A stretch of 64,000 nucleotides of DNA from Sulfidibacterium sp964549335 (GCA_964549335.1 CAZJUQ010000031.1:1-64000); one strand, 5' to 3'. Numbered from the stretch's first letter, positions 35,381 to 45,800 are shown. The notes: a model not told the origin generated them from the letters alone. Numbers and translations: made by a program.

Positions 35381-37198
35381 TTATTTTGAACGGTGCAGGT
35401 TTTGCGATTCGAAGTATTTTATTAAAATTGCGGCTTTTGCTTTTCCAACGGTTTCGGATAGTTGTTCTTTTGTTGCCGATTTTATTTTTTTTAACGATTT
35501 GAATTTACGGAGCAATTTTTTAGCCGTGTCGGGTCCTATTCCCGGTATCGATGTCAATTCCGATTTTATGGTACCTTTTACTCTTTTGTTGCGGTGATGT
35601 GTAATTCCGAAACGGTGTGCTTCGTCGCGCAGGCGTTGTATCAAACGCAGGCTTTCGCTTTTTTTGTCGAGATAAAGCGGCAACGGGTCACCGGGGAAAT
35701 ATATCTCTTCGAGTTTTTTAGCAATACCTATGATTGTAATTTTGCCGTAAAGCCCCAGTTTTTTCAGACTTTTTACCGCCGAACTCAACTGGCCTTTTCC
35801 GCCGTCCACAACAATTAACTGCGGAAGCGGTTTTTTCTCTTCAATCAACCTGCTGTATCGGCGGTAAATAATCTCCTCCATTGATGCGAAATCGTTTGGT
35901 CCTTCAACGGTTTTTATGTTAAAATGACGGTACTCTTTTTTGTTGGGTTTTGTATTGTAAAACTGCACCATTGATGCAACGGGATATTCGCCCTGAAAGT
36001 TTGAATTGTCGAAACACTCTATCTGCAAAGGTATTTCATTCATTCGTAAATCTTTTTTCAGGGTTTCCAAAACTCTTTGTTTATATTTTTCGGGGTTTAA
36101 AATCTCTTGCTGTTTCAGTTGTTCCAGCCTGTAATATTTGGCATTTCTTTCGCTAAGTTGCAACAAATGCTTTTTGTCGCCCTGTTTGGGCACGGTAATT
36201 TTTACCTTTTCGAGTGTGATTTGGGGGTCGAAAGGCACAATAATCTCTTCCGCTTTGCTTTCGAAACGGTTACGGAGATTTACAATTGCAAACGAAAGCA
36301 GCTCTTGCGGTGTTTCGTTCAGCCTTTTTTTAATTTCCACGGTATGAGCCTGAACAACGGCGCCGTTCATAACTTTTAGATAGTTTACATATGCCGTTTT
36401 GGTGTCGTCTATCAGCGAAAATACATCCACGTTGGAGATGCGGGGATTTACAATTGTGGATTTGCTTTTGTAGTTTTCCAGAATGTCGAGTTTTTCTTTT
36501 ACCAGTTGTGCCTTTTCGAATTCCATTTTGCCGGCATATTGATACATTTCGTTTTTAAGGTTGTTAATAACATCGGTAAGGCTCCCTTTTATTATTGAGC
36601 GTATTTGGTTTATCATTCCGTTGTACTCTTCTTCGCTCTGTTTGCCTGTGCACGGTGCTTTACAGTTGCCTATGTGGTACTCGAGACACACTTTGTATTT
36701 TCCTTTTTCTATGTTTTTGGGCGACAGGTTAAGCGAACATGTTCGTAAAGGATACAACTGTTGAATGGTATTTAGCAAGGTTTTCATCATTTTTACGGAT
36801 GCATAGGGGCCGAAATATTCCGAGCCGTCGTTTTTTATGTGGCGTGTTGAAAAAACCCTCGGGAAAGCCTCCTTTTTTATACAAATCCATGGAAATGTTT
36901 TATCGTCTTTCAACAATACATTGTATCGCGGACGGTATTTTTTTATGAGGTTGTTTTCAAGGAGCAAAGCATCTTGTTCGGTTTCGGTAATTATGGTGTC
37001 GATACCGGCGATTTTTTTTATTAGCATGCGTAATTTGCCGTTTTCGGGGTTTTTGGTAAAATACGATGATACCCGTTTACGCAAATCTTTGGCTTTACCC
37101 ACATAGATAACCGTCCCGGTTTTGTCGTAAAAACGGTAAACCCCGGCACTGTGGGGAAGACTTTTGATGATGTTTTCCAAATCGGGTCCGGCATTCAT
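35381..37198 (-). CDS. uvrC: Excinuclease ABC subunit C
   Basis: A 605-residue UvrC. GIY-YIG nuclease at the N-terminus (AGVYRFYDKTGTVIYVGKA, residues 19-37) for the 3' incision; UVR motif around 200-235 (KNEMYQYAGKMEFEKAQLVKEKLDIL) for UvrB binding; RNase H-like endonuclease domain (ECFDNSNFQGEYPVASMV, IVVDGGKGQL) for the 5' incision; two C-terminal helix-hairpin-helix repeats (LTSIPGIGPDTAKKLLRKFKS). Complete and of normal length. Nucleotide excision repair. Confidence 0.97.
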   Translation of the reverse strand: MNAGPDLENIIKSLPHSAGVYRFYDKTGTVIYVGKAKDLRKRVSSYFTKNPENGKLRMLIKKIAGIDTIITETEQDALLLENNLIKKYRPRYNVLLKDDKTFPWICIKKEAFPRVFSTRHIKNDGSEYFGPYASVKMMKTLLNTIQQLYPLRTCSLNLSPKNIEKGKYKVCLEYHIGNCKAPCTGKQSEEEYNGMINQIRSIIKGSLTDVINNLKNEMYQYAGKMEFEKAQLVKEKLDILENYKSKSTIVNPRISNVDVFSLIDDTKTAYVNYLKVMNGAVVQAHTVEIKKRLNETPQELLSFAIVNLRNRFESKAEEIIVPFDPQITLEKVKITVPKQGDKKHLLQLSERNAKYYRLEQLKQQEILNPEKYKQRVLETLKKDLRMNEIPLQIECFDNSNFQGEYPVASMVQFYNTKPNKKEYRHFNIKTVEGPNDFASMEEIIYRRYSRLIEEKKPLPQLIVVDGGKGQLSSAVKSLKKLGLYGKITIIGIAKKLEEIYFPGDPLPLYLDKKSESLRLIQRLRDEAHRFGITHHRNKRVKGTIKSELTSIPGIGPDTAKKLLRKFKSLKKIKSATKEQLSETVGKAKAAILIKYFESQNLHRSK

Positions 37199-37419
37199 TT
37201 GTTATCCGAAAACAGGTTACTTAAAAAAAAGCAAAATTATAAACATATGAACACAGGAAACCATAGAGAAGTTTTTTCTTTTTAAAAACATTGTTTTCCG
37301 TTCCGGTTTCAAACAGTTAAAAGCCGGTGTTCTTTACGGAAACAGAATGATTTGATATGTATAATCGGGGAGAAAGTGTTGTAAATGGGGAAAAATTAAA
37401 GAAAAGAATTTAATTACAA

Positions 37420-37447
37420 TTGATTTTCCGGGGTTTATTTATTTTTG
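37420..37447 (+). promoter_or_regulatory. Promoter candidate for the SDR gene
   Basis: TTG at 37420-37422, 17-bp spacer, then TATTTTTG at 37440-37447, close to the Bacteroidota TTTG/TAnnTTTG consensus. Transcription would start near 37451, leaving a long leader that contains the palindrome. Confidence 0.45.
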
Positions 37448-37534
37448 TAATAAAACCTTCTTGTTTGAAAAATATTGATGGGAAACGGTTTTAAACGTAT
37501 TTGGAGGTGAAAAAGACAGCATGAAACAGACAAT

Positions 37535-37550
37535 TTCAGACCTGTCTGAA
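37535..37550. promoter_or_regulatory. Perfect palindrome, operator candidate
   Basis: TTCAGACCTGTCTGAA has perfect 7-bp arms around a 2-bp centre, too tight for an RNA hairpin loop but ideal for a dimeric repressor. Its AGAC/GTCT core resembles operators used by TetR-family repressors. It lies 43 bp before the family-conserved SDR start. Confidence 0.5.
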
Positions 37551-37592
37551 CGGAAAGGAGAGACTGGGGCTAAACAAAAAAATAAAAAGGCG

Positions 37593-38570
37593 ATGAAAGT
37601 AGGTATTACAGGTGTTACCGGACACGTCGGTTTTAATGTTTTAAGGGCTTTGTATCCTGAAGGACACCGGATAAAAGTGTTGGTACGAAACAAAACCGGT
37701 TTGTTTAAGGATTATGATATTGAATTGGTGAAAGGCGATATAACCCGAAAAGAGACCCTTGCGGCATTTTGCAAAGATTTGGATGCGGTGATACATCTTG
37801 CAGCACTAATATCCATTGGTAACGACAATTACGGAAAGGTTTACGACGCCAACGTAACCGGCACCGAAAACCTTGTCGAAGCATGCAAAGATGCGGGAGT
37901 AAAGCGTTTTGTTCACTTCAGTTCCATACATGCATTGGAGCATAAGCCTTACGACGAACCCATGGACGAAACCCGTCCGTTGACGCAAAACAAAAAAATT
38001 GCTTACGAATATACTAAAGCTTTGGCGGAACAATATGTTTTGAAACAAAACAGACCCGGTTTTACCACAGTGGTGTTAAATCCTACCGCCATAGTAGGTC
38101 CGTATGATTATAAGCCTTCGTTTGTGGGAAGGTTTTTAATTATGGTATATAAAGGAGTTCTTCCCGGACTGGTGCCGGGCGGATACAACTGGGTGGATGT
38201 GCGGGACGTTGCCGGGGCGGCGGTAACGGCTTTGTCGAAAGGCAAAGGAGGCGAGCGTTACATCCTGTCGGGACAATGGCAACCCCTGAAAACCGTTGCC
38301 GGTATTGTATGCGAAGCAAAAGGTGTAAAAAATAAAATTCCGGTGTTGCCCCTTTGGCTTGCAAAAACCGGAGTGCCATTTTTGTCGGCATTTTCGAAAA
38401 TTACGGGAAAAAGCCCTTTATACACTAACGAATCTCTATATATTTTGCAATCGGGGAACAGAAAAATTATCAATGCAAAAGCCCGTAAACAGCTTGATTT
38501 TTCGCCTCGTCCTTTGCACGAAAGTGTTACCGGTGCCATAAGCTGGTTTAAAAAAATGTCATATATTTAA
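37593..38570 (+). CDS. NAD-dependent epimerase/dehydratase (extended SDR)
   Basis: A 325-residue extended short-chain dehydrogenase: Rossmann motif GVTGHVGFNVLRAL (5-18), DLDAVIHLAALISIGND, catalytic Tyr-Lys in AYEYTKALAEQYV with Ser in HFSSIHAL, and NPTAIVGPYDYKPS. This branch covers 3-beta-hydroxysteroid dehydrogenase-like and dihydroflavonol reductase-like proteins. I start at the ATG at 37593 (MKVGITG) as in the family; an in-frame ATG at 37521 with a good Shine-Dalgarno adds 24 hydrophilic residues and cannot be excluded. The next gene, 4 bp on, is steroid-5-alpha-reductase-like, suggesting joint action on an isoprenoid or steroid substrate. Confidence 0.87.
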   Translation: MKVGITGVTGHVGFNVLRALYPEGHRIKVLVRNKTGLFKDYDIELVKGDITRKETLAAFCKDLDAVIHLAALISIGNDNYGKVYDANVTGTENLVEACKDAGVKRFVHFSSIHALEHKPYDEPMDETRPLTQNKKIAYEYTKALAEQYVLKQNRPGFTTVVLNPTAIVGPYDYKPSFVGRFLIMVYKGVLPGLVPGGYNWVDVRDVAGAAVTALSKGKGGERYILSGQWQPLKTVAGIVCEAKGVKNKIPVLPLWLAKTGVPFLSAFSKITGKSPLYTNESLYILQSGNRKIINAKARKQLDFSPRPLHESVTGAISWFKKMSYI

Positions 38571-38574
38571 CCCG

Positions 38575-39336
38575 ATGATTTCCGAAAAGATATATTTCGT
38601 TTTACTGTACGGTTGGATAATTGCGGCTATTGTTATTTTTCCGGTTCTTTTGCGTGTAACGGCTCCATACGGACGTCATACCACAAACACCTGGGGTCCT
38701 ACGCTGTCGAACCGTTGGGCATGGTTTTTTATGGAACTTCCCATACTCTTTATCTTTTCGTGGTTCTTTTTTAAAGGGAACGGAGAAAAAGGTTTGCCCC
38801 AGTACATCTTTTACGGATTGTTTATGGCGCACTATTTTCACAGGGTTTTTATTTATCCTTTCAGGCTGAAAGACAACGGGAAGCGTATGCCTCTGGTAAT
38901 TGTCGCAATGGCGCTGTTTTTCAATTTTGCCAACGGATTTTTCAACGGATACTGGTTCGGGGTATTGTCGCCTGTTTACGGTAACGATTGGTTTACCGGT
39001 TGGCGTTTTATTACCGGACTAATACTTTTCATCGCGGGAATGTATATCAATATTTCGTCCGATCAAATATTATTAAACTTGCGAAAAGGCGGAAAAAAGG
39101 GGTACTATATCCCTTACGGCGGGTTATTCGGTTACGTTTCGTCGCCCAATTTGCTTGGAGAGATAATAGAGTGGACGGGCTGGGCAATTATGTCGTGGTG
39201 TTTACCCTCTTTTTCGTTTGCCTTGTGGACCATGGCTAACCTTGTGCCGAGGGCGTTAGACCACCATCGTTGGTATAAAAAACGTTTTCCGCATTATCCC
39301 GTAAACAGAAAGGCTTTAATACCTTTTATATTGTAA
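38575..39336 (+). CDS. Steroid 5-alpha-reductase-like membrane protein
   Basis: A 253-residue integral membrane protein with about six helices. The C-terminal half has the SRD5A/isoprenylcysteine-methyltransferase-type signature: NISSDQILLNLRK, YYIPYGGLFGYVSSPNLLGEIIEWTGWAIM and HHRWYKKRFPHYPVNRKALIPFIL, matching 3-oxo-5-alpha-steroid 4-dehydrogenases including the N-D-x-x-L and YVSxPNYxGE-type motifs that bind NADPH. Eukaryotic members reduce a steroid enone double bond; bacterial members in gut Bacteroidota act on steroids, but other isoprenoid enones are possible. Cotranscribed with the SDR gene. Confidence 0.85.
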   Translation: MISEKIYFVLLYGWIIAAIVIFPVLLRVTAPYGRHTTNTWGPTLSNRWAWFFMELPILFIFSWFFFKGNGEKGLPQYIFYGLFMAHYFHRVFIYPFRLKDNGKRMPLVIVAMALFFNFANGFFNGYWFGVLSPVYGNDWFTGWRFITGLILFIAGMYINISSDQILLNLRKGGKKGYYIPYGGLFGYVSSPNLLGEIIEWTGWAIMSWCLPSFSFALWTMANLVPRALDHHRWYKKRFPHYPVNRKALIPFIL

Positions 39337-39459
39337 CAAAAAAACATTTATTGTTTTTACCATAAAAACATATCCGCCGGTTTGTGTGTTGTAAAAGGAG
39401 AAAAGGCGTGCCATTGATAACTTTATAATCAGGGAAAGAGATGCCTTGAGAAAACGAAG

Positions 39460-39532
39460 AGCCTCCCATGGGACTCGAACCCACGACCTGCTCATTACGA
39501 GTGAGCTGCTCTACCAACTGAGCTAAGGAGGC
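39460..39532 (-). tRNA. tRNA-Thr (anticodon CGT)
   Basis: Minus-strand cloverleaf: acceptor GCCTCCT/GGGAGGC, D-arm with AGCTCAGTTGGTAGAGC, anticodon stem GCTCA/TGAGC around CTCGTAA (anticodon CGT), T-arm GTGGG-TTCGAGT-CCCAT. 73 nt, CCA not encoded. Confidence 0.95.
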
Positions 39533-39610
39533 TTTTTTAAAACGGCTGCAAAGATATAAGTTTCTTTTTTACAAAAAAGCCGTTGTCACAATCTTTTTGT
39601 TACAATAAAA

Positions 39611-40831
39611 TCAGTTATTGTTTTTTTCTCTCCTCATAGAAAGAAATTCGTTGTATGTAAGGCTGCGCCATAGCCATTCCAACGGGCCGAACATAAAATG
39701 TTTTAACCAAATACGGGCAAACCAAACCTGCAAAGTATAAATACCTATCGCCAACAATTCTACTTGCCACAAACTTAAACGACCGTAAAGCCCGCAGCAA
39801 TAAGGATAAAATATTATTATTCCTATTAAAGTTTGACCGAGGTAGGTGCTGAACGACATTCTGCCTGCGTATTTTAATCCTTCCAACATCTTTTTAATAA
39901 CATCGTACTTATAAATTATTGTCAAAAACGATATGTACGACAACGCCATGTTTACCTGCCCGAAACTGAAAAGAATTTTATAAAGAATATCGTTCCAGTC
40001 CGACGGAAATTGTCCCATGCTTCCTTTTACCTGTTTGGCTATCAGCGTAAGGGTTAGGCCGATAACAAAATAGACGGTCATCAATTTTACCGATGTGGCT
40101 TTTTTAGTAAAATAGTCTTTGGACATCATATAAAATCCCAATATGAAAAACGACAATATTTTAAATATTCGTCCGGCAGGTAGAAGGTCGAAATAACGCC
40201 ATTTAACATTATGCCAATTGGCTTTGGTAACTTCCCAAAAGGTGCCGTTTTTGAAAGGTTCGGTAATTTGTTCGGGACTCATATCGTAGTAGGTGTGCAA
40301 AGCCAGCTTTTTTGCAGGCACCATAAATCCCGGCAAAAAGTACATCATAAAGATGTCGTAAATTATGGGTAATAGAAATGATATTATTGCAATTATCAGC
40401 AATTTTTCGGGTTTCAGGTTTCTGAATTGCACAAAAATAAAACCTACCAAACCGTATATAAAAAGAATATCGCCCGACCAAAAGAACATATGAACGAGTC
40501 CGAATAACATTAAAAAGAGCAACCGCCGGTAATAGACTTTCATAAAATCGCGCTGGTTGTTGCGGTTTTTGTTGAATTGCAAATAAAAGCCTATGCCGAA
40601 CAAGATGGAAAATATTGTGTAAAATTTTGTGTCGACAAAAATTCCCACAAGACGGTAAACAAAAAGATCGACATCGAGATTCGGCCATTGTTTTATTTCG
40701 TCAAACGGTAAAAATTTAATGCCGCTCCAACTCAAAATGTTTGCAAACAAAATTCCCAAAAGTGCAAAACCGCGTAATGCGTCTATTACTTCTATTCTCT
40801 GTTTGGGTTTCGACGGTGAAAAATGTGTCAT
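39611..40831 (-). CDS. DUF418 domain-containing membrane protein
   Basis: A 406-residue integral membrane protein with about ten helices. It starts with RIEVIDALRGFALLGILFANI, the hallmark of the DUF418/YeiB and acyltransferase-3-like heparan acetyltransferase superfamily, and ends with the DUF418 domain (MSFSTYLGQTLIGIIIFY ... WLKHFMFGPLEWLWRSLTY). Function unknown; relatives are proposed to be membrane transporters or acyl transferases. Stands alone between tRNA-Thr and the sigma-54 regulator cluster. Confidence 0.9.
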   Translation of the reverse strand: MTHFSPSKPKQRIEVIDALRGFALLGILFANILSWSGIKFLPFDEIKQWPNLDVDLFVYRLVGIFVDTKFYTIFSILFGIGFYLQFNKNRNNQRDFMKVYYRRLLFLMLFGLVHMFFWSGDILFIYGLVGFIFVQFRNLKPEKLLIIAIISFLLPIIYDIFMMYFLPGFMVPAKKLALHTYYDMSPEQITEPFKNGTFWEVTKANWHNVKWRYFDLLPAGRIFKILSFFILGFYMMSKDYFTKKATSVKLMTVYFVIGLTLTLIAKQVKGSMGQFPSDWNDILYKILFSFGQVNMALSYISFLTIIYKYDVIKKMLEGLKYAGRMSFSTYLGQTLIGIIIFYPYCCGLYGRLSLWQVELLAIGIYTLQVWFARIWLKHFMFGPLEWLWRSLTYNEFLSMRREKNNN

Positions 40832-40930
40832 GGATATATTTTTTTGATGTTAATTTTTTACTCTGCGGAATTTTAACAATTATATTGTACGGTAAAAAAC
40901 CGCATAAGATACAAAAAACATTGTGCCGCT

Positions 40931-41437
40931 TTAGATTTTTGCCATTTGCCAGTATATTACGCACAAAATAAAACCCTCAATAACTATTGATGTAAGCATG
41001 TAAAAAAGTGCCAAATTTTTTTCAGAATAGTATTTTCGCAATAAAAAAGCGCCTATGGGCAGCGAAATAAATACGGGAGTAAGCAGAATTATCCCCCACA
41101 TTCCGTAGTCGCGTTTCAGTTTTACAAGAATTTTATTCCAGCGGGTAAATTTTTTGCGCTGTCTTCTTCTCTCTTTTCGCCGTTTTTTCCAGTTTTGAAA
41201 CGACGACAACACTTTGCCGGGAATTATGCTGTTTACCGAAGGCATAAAGTGTTTGTAATAAATTTGCAAAAGGCGTGTTATGTGGTAATAGAGCAAAAAC
41301 GCAAGGCTTCCGCCGGATATCAAGGCAAAATAGGTGTTCCAAAAGTCGAGTTTTACTGCCAATCCGTAAATAGGCGCATAAAAATATTTTATCATCGCCA
41401 GGAAAAAAACCTGGATCATCTTTATGAAAACCGGCAT
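40931..41437 (-). CDS. Unrecognised membrane protein next to a sigma-54 activator
   Basis: A 168-residue protein. Two or more hydrophobic segments at the N-terminus (about 5-25 and 33-58), a very basic cytoplasmic-looking middle (WKKRRKERRRQRKKFTRW, about 83-100), then helices at about 112-132 and 143-163. No family recognised. It lies 30 bp behind the sigma-54 activator gene on the same strand, so it is probably cotranscribed and may be a target or sensor for it. Confidence 0.6.
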   Translation of the reverse strand: MPVFIKMIQVFFLAMIKYFYAPIYGLAVKLDFWNTYFALISGGSLAFLLYYHITRLLQIYYKHFMPSVNSIIPGKVLSSFQNWKKRRKERRRQRKKFTRWNKILVKLKRDYGMWGIILLTPVFISLPIGAFLLRKYYSEKNLALFYMLTSIVIEGFILCVIYWQMAKI

Positions 41438-41467
41438 AAAAAAGTTTTTGTCGGTTTAAAAAAACCG

Positions 41468-42703
41468 TTATCTGATTTTATATTCGTTTATTTTTCTGTA
41501 AAGTGTTCTTTCTGAAATCCCCAACTCTTTGGCGGCATCTTTACGTTTGCCGTTATGTTTTTTCAGAGCTTTTCTAATCATCTCTTTCTCTTTTTCTTGA
41601 AGCGACAACGACTCTTCGAATATTTCACTTTCGGCAAATTCGTTATCGGGTTCGTTTGTCTTTGGCGGTGCGGTTATTTTTACGCCGTTGTCAGGGTGGG
41701 CAAAGGTGGCAACTTGAGGTTCATCTTCAATGGTTTTTATGAGTAAGGCTTTGGCTTTTTCGTAACCTTTGTCGTCAATATCTTTGTTCATTAAATCAAT
41801 AACTATCTTTTTCAGTTCGGTGATGTCCTTTTTCATGTCGAAAAGCACCTTGTACAGGAGTTCGCGTTCGGTAAAATGCATCTCTTCTTCTTTGCGGTAC
41901 AGCACGGGGAGTTTGGTTTTGTTTTCGTCGGGCAGATAGTTTCGCAATGTGTCGGCGGTAACGGTTTTCTCTTTTTCTATTATCGAAATCTGTTCGGTGA
42001 TGTTTTTTAATTGGCGGATATTTCCGGGCCAATAGTAATTTTCCAACAGTTTGACGGCATCTTCGGTAAGTTTTAGCGGAGGCATACGGTATTTTTCGGC
42101 AAAATCGGCTGCAAATTTTCTAAAAAGAAGGTGTATGTCCTCTTTACGTTCGCGCAGCGGTGGTATGTAAATGGGAACCGTGTTGAGCCTGTAAAACAAA
42201 TCTTGTCTGAATTTCCCCTTTTCTATGGCTTCACTCATATTGACATTGGTGGCGGCAACGACACGCACATCGGTTTTTATGACCTTCGACGAACCTACCT
42301 TTAAAAATTCTCCCGTCTCCAAAACACGTAACAATCTTACCTGTGTGGCAAGGGGCAACTCGGCAACTTCGTCCAAAAATATTGTTCCGTTGTTGGCAAC
42401 TTCAAAATACCCTTTTCGTGCCTCGTGTGCGCCGGTAAACGAGCCTTTTTCGTGTCCGAAGAGTTCCGAATCTATGGTGCCTTCCGGAATGGCACCGCAG
42501 TTTACGGCAATGTAGTTTCCGTGTTTGCGCGAGCTCAACTGGTGTATTATTTTCGGAAAAACCTCTTTCCCCGTGCCGCTTTCACCCGTTATCAATACCG
42601 TTAAATCGGTAGGTGCCACCTGCATTGCTATGTCTATCGCCCTGTTTAACAACGGTGAATTACCTATAATTCCGAACCTTAGTTTTATATTTTGAATATC
42701 CAT
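41468..42703 (-). CDS. Sigma-54-dependent transcriptional activator without receiver domain
   Basis: A 411-residue AAA+ enhancer-binding protein. The ATPase starts almost at once: Walker A GESGTGKE (about 41-48), the sigma-54 loop as GSFTGA (the first Ala of GAFTGA replaced by Ser, a common variant), Walker B GTIFLDEVAELP and R-finger region FRQDLFYRLNTVPIYIPPLRERKEDI. The N-terminal input domain is missing. The linker (about 285-360) has charged helices, and the C-terminus is a Fis-type helix-turn-helix (RKDAAKELGISERTLYRKINEYKI). Control must come from a partner or from expression. No convincing -24/-12 promoter was found nearby. Confidence 0.93.
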   Translation of the reverse strand: MDIQNIKLRFGIIGNSPLLNRAIDIAMQVAPTDLTVLITGESGTGKEVFPKIIHQLSSRKHGNYIAVNCGAIPEGTIDSELFGHEKGSFTGAHEARKGYFEVANNGTIFLDEVAELPLATQVRLLRVLETGEFLKVGSSKVIKTDVRVVAATNVNMSEAIEKGKFRQDLFYRLNTVPIYIPPLRERKEDIHLLFRKFAADFAEKYRMPPLKLTEDAVKLLENYYWPGNIRQLKNITEQISIIEKEKTVTADTLRNYLPDENKTKLPVLYRKEEEMHFTERELLYKVLFDMKKDITELKKIVIDLMNKDIDDKGYEKAKALLIKTIEDEPQVATFAHPDNGVKITAPPKTNEPDNEFAESEIFEESLSLQEKEKEMIRKALKKHNGKRKDAAKELGISERTLYRKINEYKIR

Positions 42704-42816
42704 TTATCGAGTTTTAATTTTTTGTAAAAATACAAAATTCACAAAATTGAATTTGGAATGAAATATTTCGGTTCAAAATTTGTTATAATTTAGCCGTTTC
42801 GTACCAAATTTAACAG

Positions 42817-45800
42817 ATGCCGGTGGTAATAACTGAAAAACATAATCTATTGTTCAAAACAATATCGGTTGTATTGTTTTCCGCCGTTAATTTGTTTTCG
42901 TTGCATGCCCAGTTTTACAACGGCTCAAATATGACGTTCGGTAAAAACAGGGTTCAGTACAAAGATTTCTTGTGGACATATTACAAATATCCCGATTTTA
43001 ATGTCTATTTTTATCGTAACGGAAAAAAACTTGCCCGTTTTGTTGCCGAATATGCTCACGAAAAAATTCCCGAAATAGAGTCTCGAATAGGGACAAATCT
43101 GAGTAAAGACATAAAATTTATTGTTTTCAACAATCTTACCGACCTTAAACAAAGCAATATAGGGCTTACCCAAGAGATTAATTACAATACCGGAGGTATC
43201 ACTTACATAATAGGCACAAAAGTCATGTTGTATTTCGACGGAAATTATGTGCACTTTGAAAAACAGATACGCGAAGCCATAGCCGAAGTGTTGTTCAAAC
43301 AGATGATGTTTGGAGGTACTTTGGGGCAACAGATAAAGACTTCGGCGGTTTTTTCGTTGCCTAAATGGTTCGAGGTAGGTTTTATCTCATATTCGGGTCA
43401 AGAGTGGAATGTGGAATTTGACAACAGGGTGCGCGACGGTATTTTAAGCGGTCGTTACGACAAACTGAATAACCTTACGGACAAAGATGCCGTGTATGCG
43501 GGTCACTCGCTGTGGCGTTTTTTGGCAAAACAGTACGGCAAAGAGGCCGTTTCGGGAATAGTGCGTATGGTTAGTGTCAGCAAAGACTTGAATAAAGGTT
43601 TTATCTATGTGATAGGTCTCCCTTTTAAAGAGGTATTGAAACAGTGGAAACAGTTTTACGAAAAAGAGTACGACACCGCCTCAAACTTGAAACTCCCGGC
43701 TAATCTTTTGCGTTTCAAATATAAACCGGACAGGGTTTTGGGACAACCTAAAATCGGTCCCGGCGGCGATTTGTTGGCATTTACCACCAACGAAAGGGGT
43801 AAGTATAAAATATATCTTTACAACTTGAAAACCGGTAAAAAGAGAAAAATCTTCGGCAAAGGAATAATGATTGACACAAAAACCGATTACAGTTACCCTT
43901 TGCTTGTGTGGCACCCCACAGGAAAACTTTTGGCTTTTGTTATCGAAGACAAAGGTATGCCTTGGCTCTATTTTTACGATTTGGAGAAAAAGAGACTTTC
44001 GAAACGTAAAATTTTCGACGTTCAAAAAATACTCTCTTTAAACTATTCGGACGACGGCAGGTTTTTGTTAGTGTCGGCGGTACAAAAGGGACAATCCGAC
44101 ATTTTTATTTTTAACATTGCCGCGGGTTCGTTTTATAAAATTACCGACGACATATTTTCGGATTTAAATCCCGTTTTTGTTAACAATTCCACGGCAATTG
44201 TTTTTAGCTCCAACCGTAATAACGACACTCTTGACATCAAATACAAAGACCCTGTCAAGGAGATGGGAGATCATTTCGACCTTTTTATGTACGATTATGT
44301 TTCGGGAAACAGAATATTGAAAAGACTTACCCGTACTCCCCTGTCAGACGAAACAAATCCCGAGAGTTACGGCTACAATACAATATCTTATCTTTCGGAC
44401 GAAAGCGGCATAGTTAATGCAAAACTGGCAAAAATCGACAGCGTTGTAAGTTCGGTGGACACCGCCGTCCACTACCGCTATTTTATAACCGCCAAAACGG
44501 TTACCGATTATTCAAGAAGCATCATCGAACAAAATGTAAATTACTCAGCAGGCAAAAAAGCAATGATAATTTACGACGACAATTTATGGAAACTCTACAT
44601 CGAAAATGCCGGCAGTTACGAACAAACCCCCTCATTAACCCCCAAGCTTACCGCTTTTAGGAAGATGACGCTTAAAGAGAGCTTGAACCTGACGGTAAAA
44701 AAAGACACTCTATCCGGCATTGAAAAAGAAAAAACACCACCCACCTCCGAAACAGCCGGGAAACATTTCCGTATGATTTATTTGGATAAAAACGGTAACG
44801 AATTGATTGATATGGAAGAGGGAGGTAAAGGGTACGCCGGCATACAAGGGTTAAGCATTAAAACCTTGTTGGGAATAGAGGGTTATAAAAACGAAGACGG
44901 CACTTTTCATATACCCAAACGCCGAAACTACCGTACGCAATATTCCGTTAGTCAAATGGTCAGCCAGGTCGATTTTAACTATATAAACTACAATTACCAG
45001 CCTTTTACCGGAGGAACTTATCCTGTTTATCTTAATCCCGGATTTAATATTTTATACAAAATAGGTCTTACCGACTTAATGGAAAACCACCGTTTTGTTG
45101 GCGGCGTACGGTTTAATTTCAGTTTGATAAACAACGAATATCTTTTCAGCTATGCCGATTTGCAACACCAACTTGACAAAGAGGTGGTATTTCATACCAA
45201 TTCCGTTGAACTCAGCAACGGTTATTCTTTGGTGAATATACGTTCCAACGAATTGTACTACCTGTTGAAATGGCCCTTTAACGAAGCTTTGAGTATCCGC
45301 GGAACTTTCCAGTACCGCAACAACATGTTTGTTACTCTTGCCACCGACCAACAAGCGCTCGAAACACCTACCGTTTTCGAAAACTGGATAGGGGTGAAAG
45401 GCGAAATCGTTTACGACGGAACCCGCAAAGTTGCAATGAACATATATTACGGTTGGCGTTGGAAAATATTTGCCGAATACAACCAACTGCTTTTCGGCGA
45501 TAAAAACCATAACCTTGCCGTTTTCGGTTTCGATTTTCGCAATTACAAACAAATACACCGCTCCTTTATATGGGCTAACCGTATTGCGGGAAGCACCTCG
45601 GCAGGTACCGACCGCCTGATTTATTACATGGGTGGCGTCGATAACTGGCTTGCCCCCAAATTCAACAGAAATACACCTATCGACTTTAACAAACATTACG
45701 CATACCAAACCCTTGCAACTCCAATGCGTGGCTTCGACCAAAATATCCGTAACGGCACCTCTTTTGTCGTTTTTAATTCCGAATTGCGTTTCCCCCTGTT

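Larger units (their letters stand above)
37199..37592. other. Regulatory gap before the SDR/5-alpha-reductase pair
   Basis: About 390 bp between uvrC and the likely SDR start. It holds a promoter candidate (37420-37447), a Shine-Dalgarno-like GGAGGTG at 37503-37509, an ATG at 37521 and a palindrome at 37535-37550. The first 200 bp is AT-rich with nothing I can name. Confidence 0.5.

Noticed and set aside
42704..42816. Sigma-54 -24/-12 promoter between the activator and the propeller gene
   Set aside because: No GG-N10-GC pair with correct context could be found.
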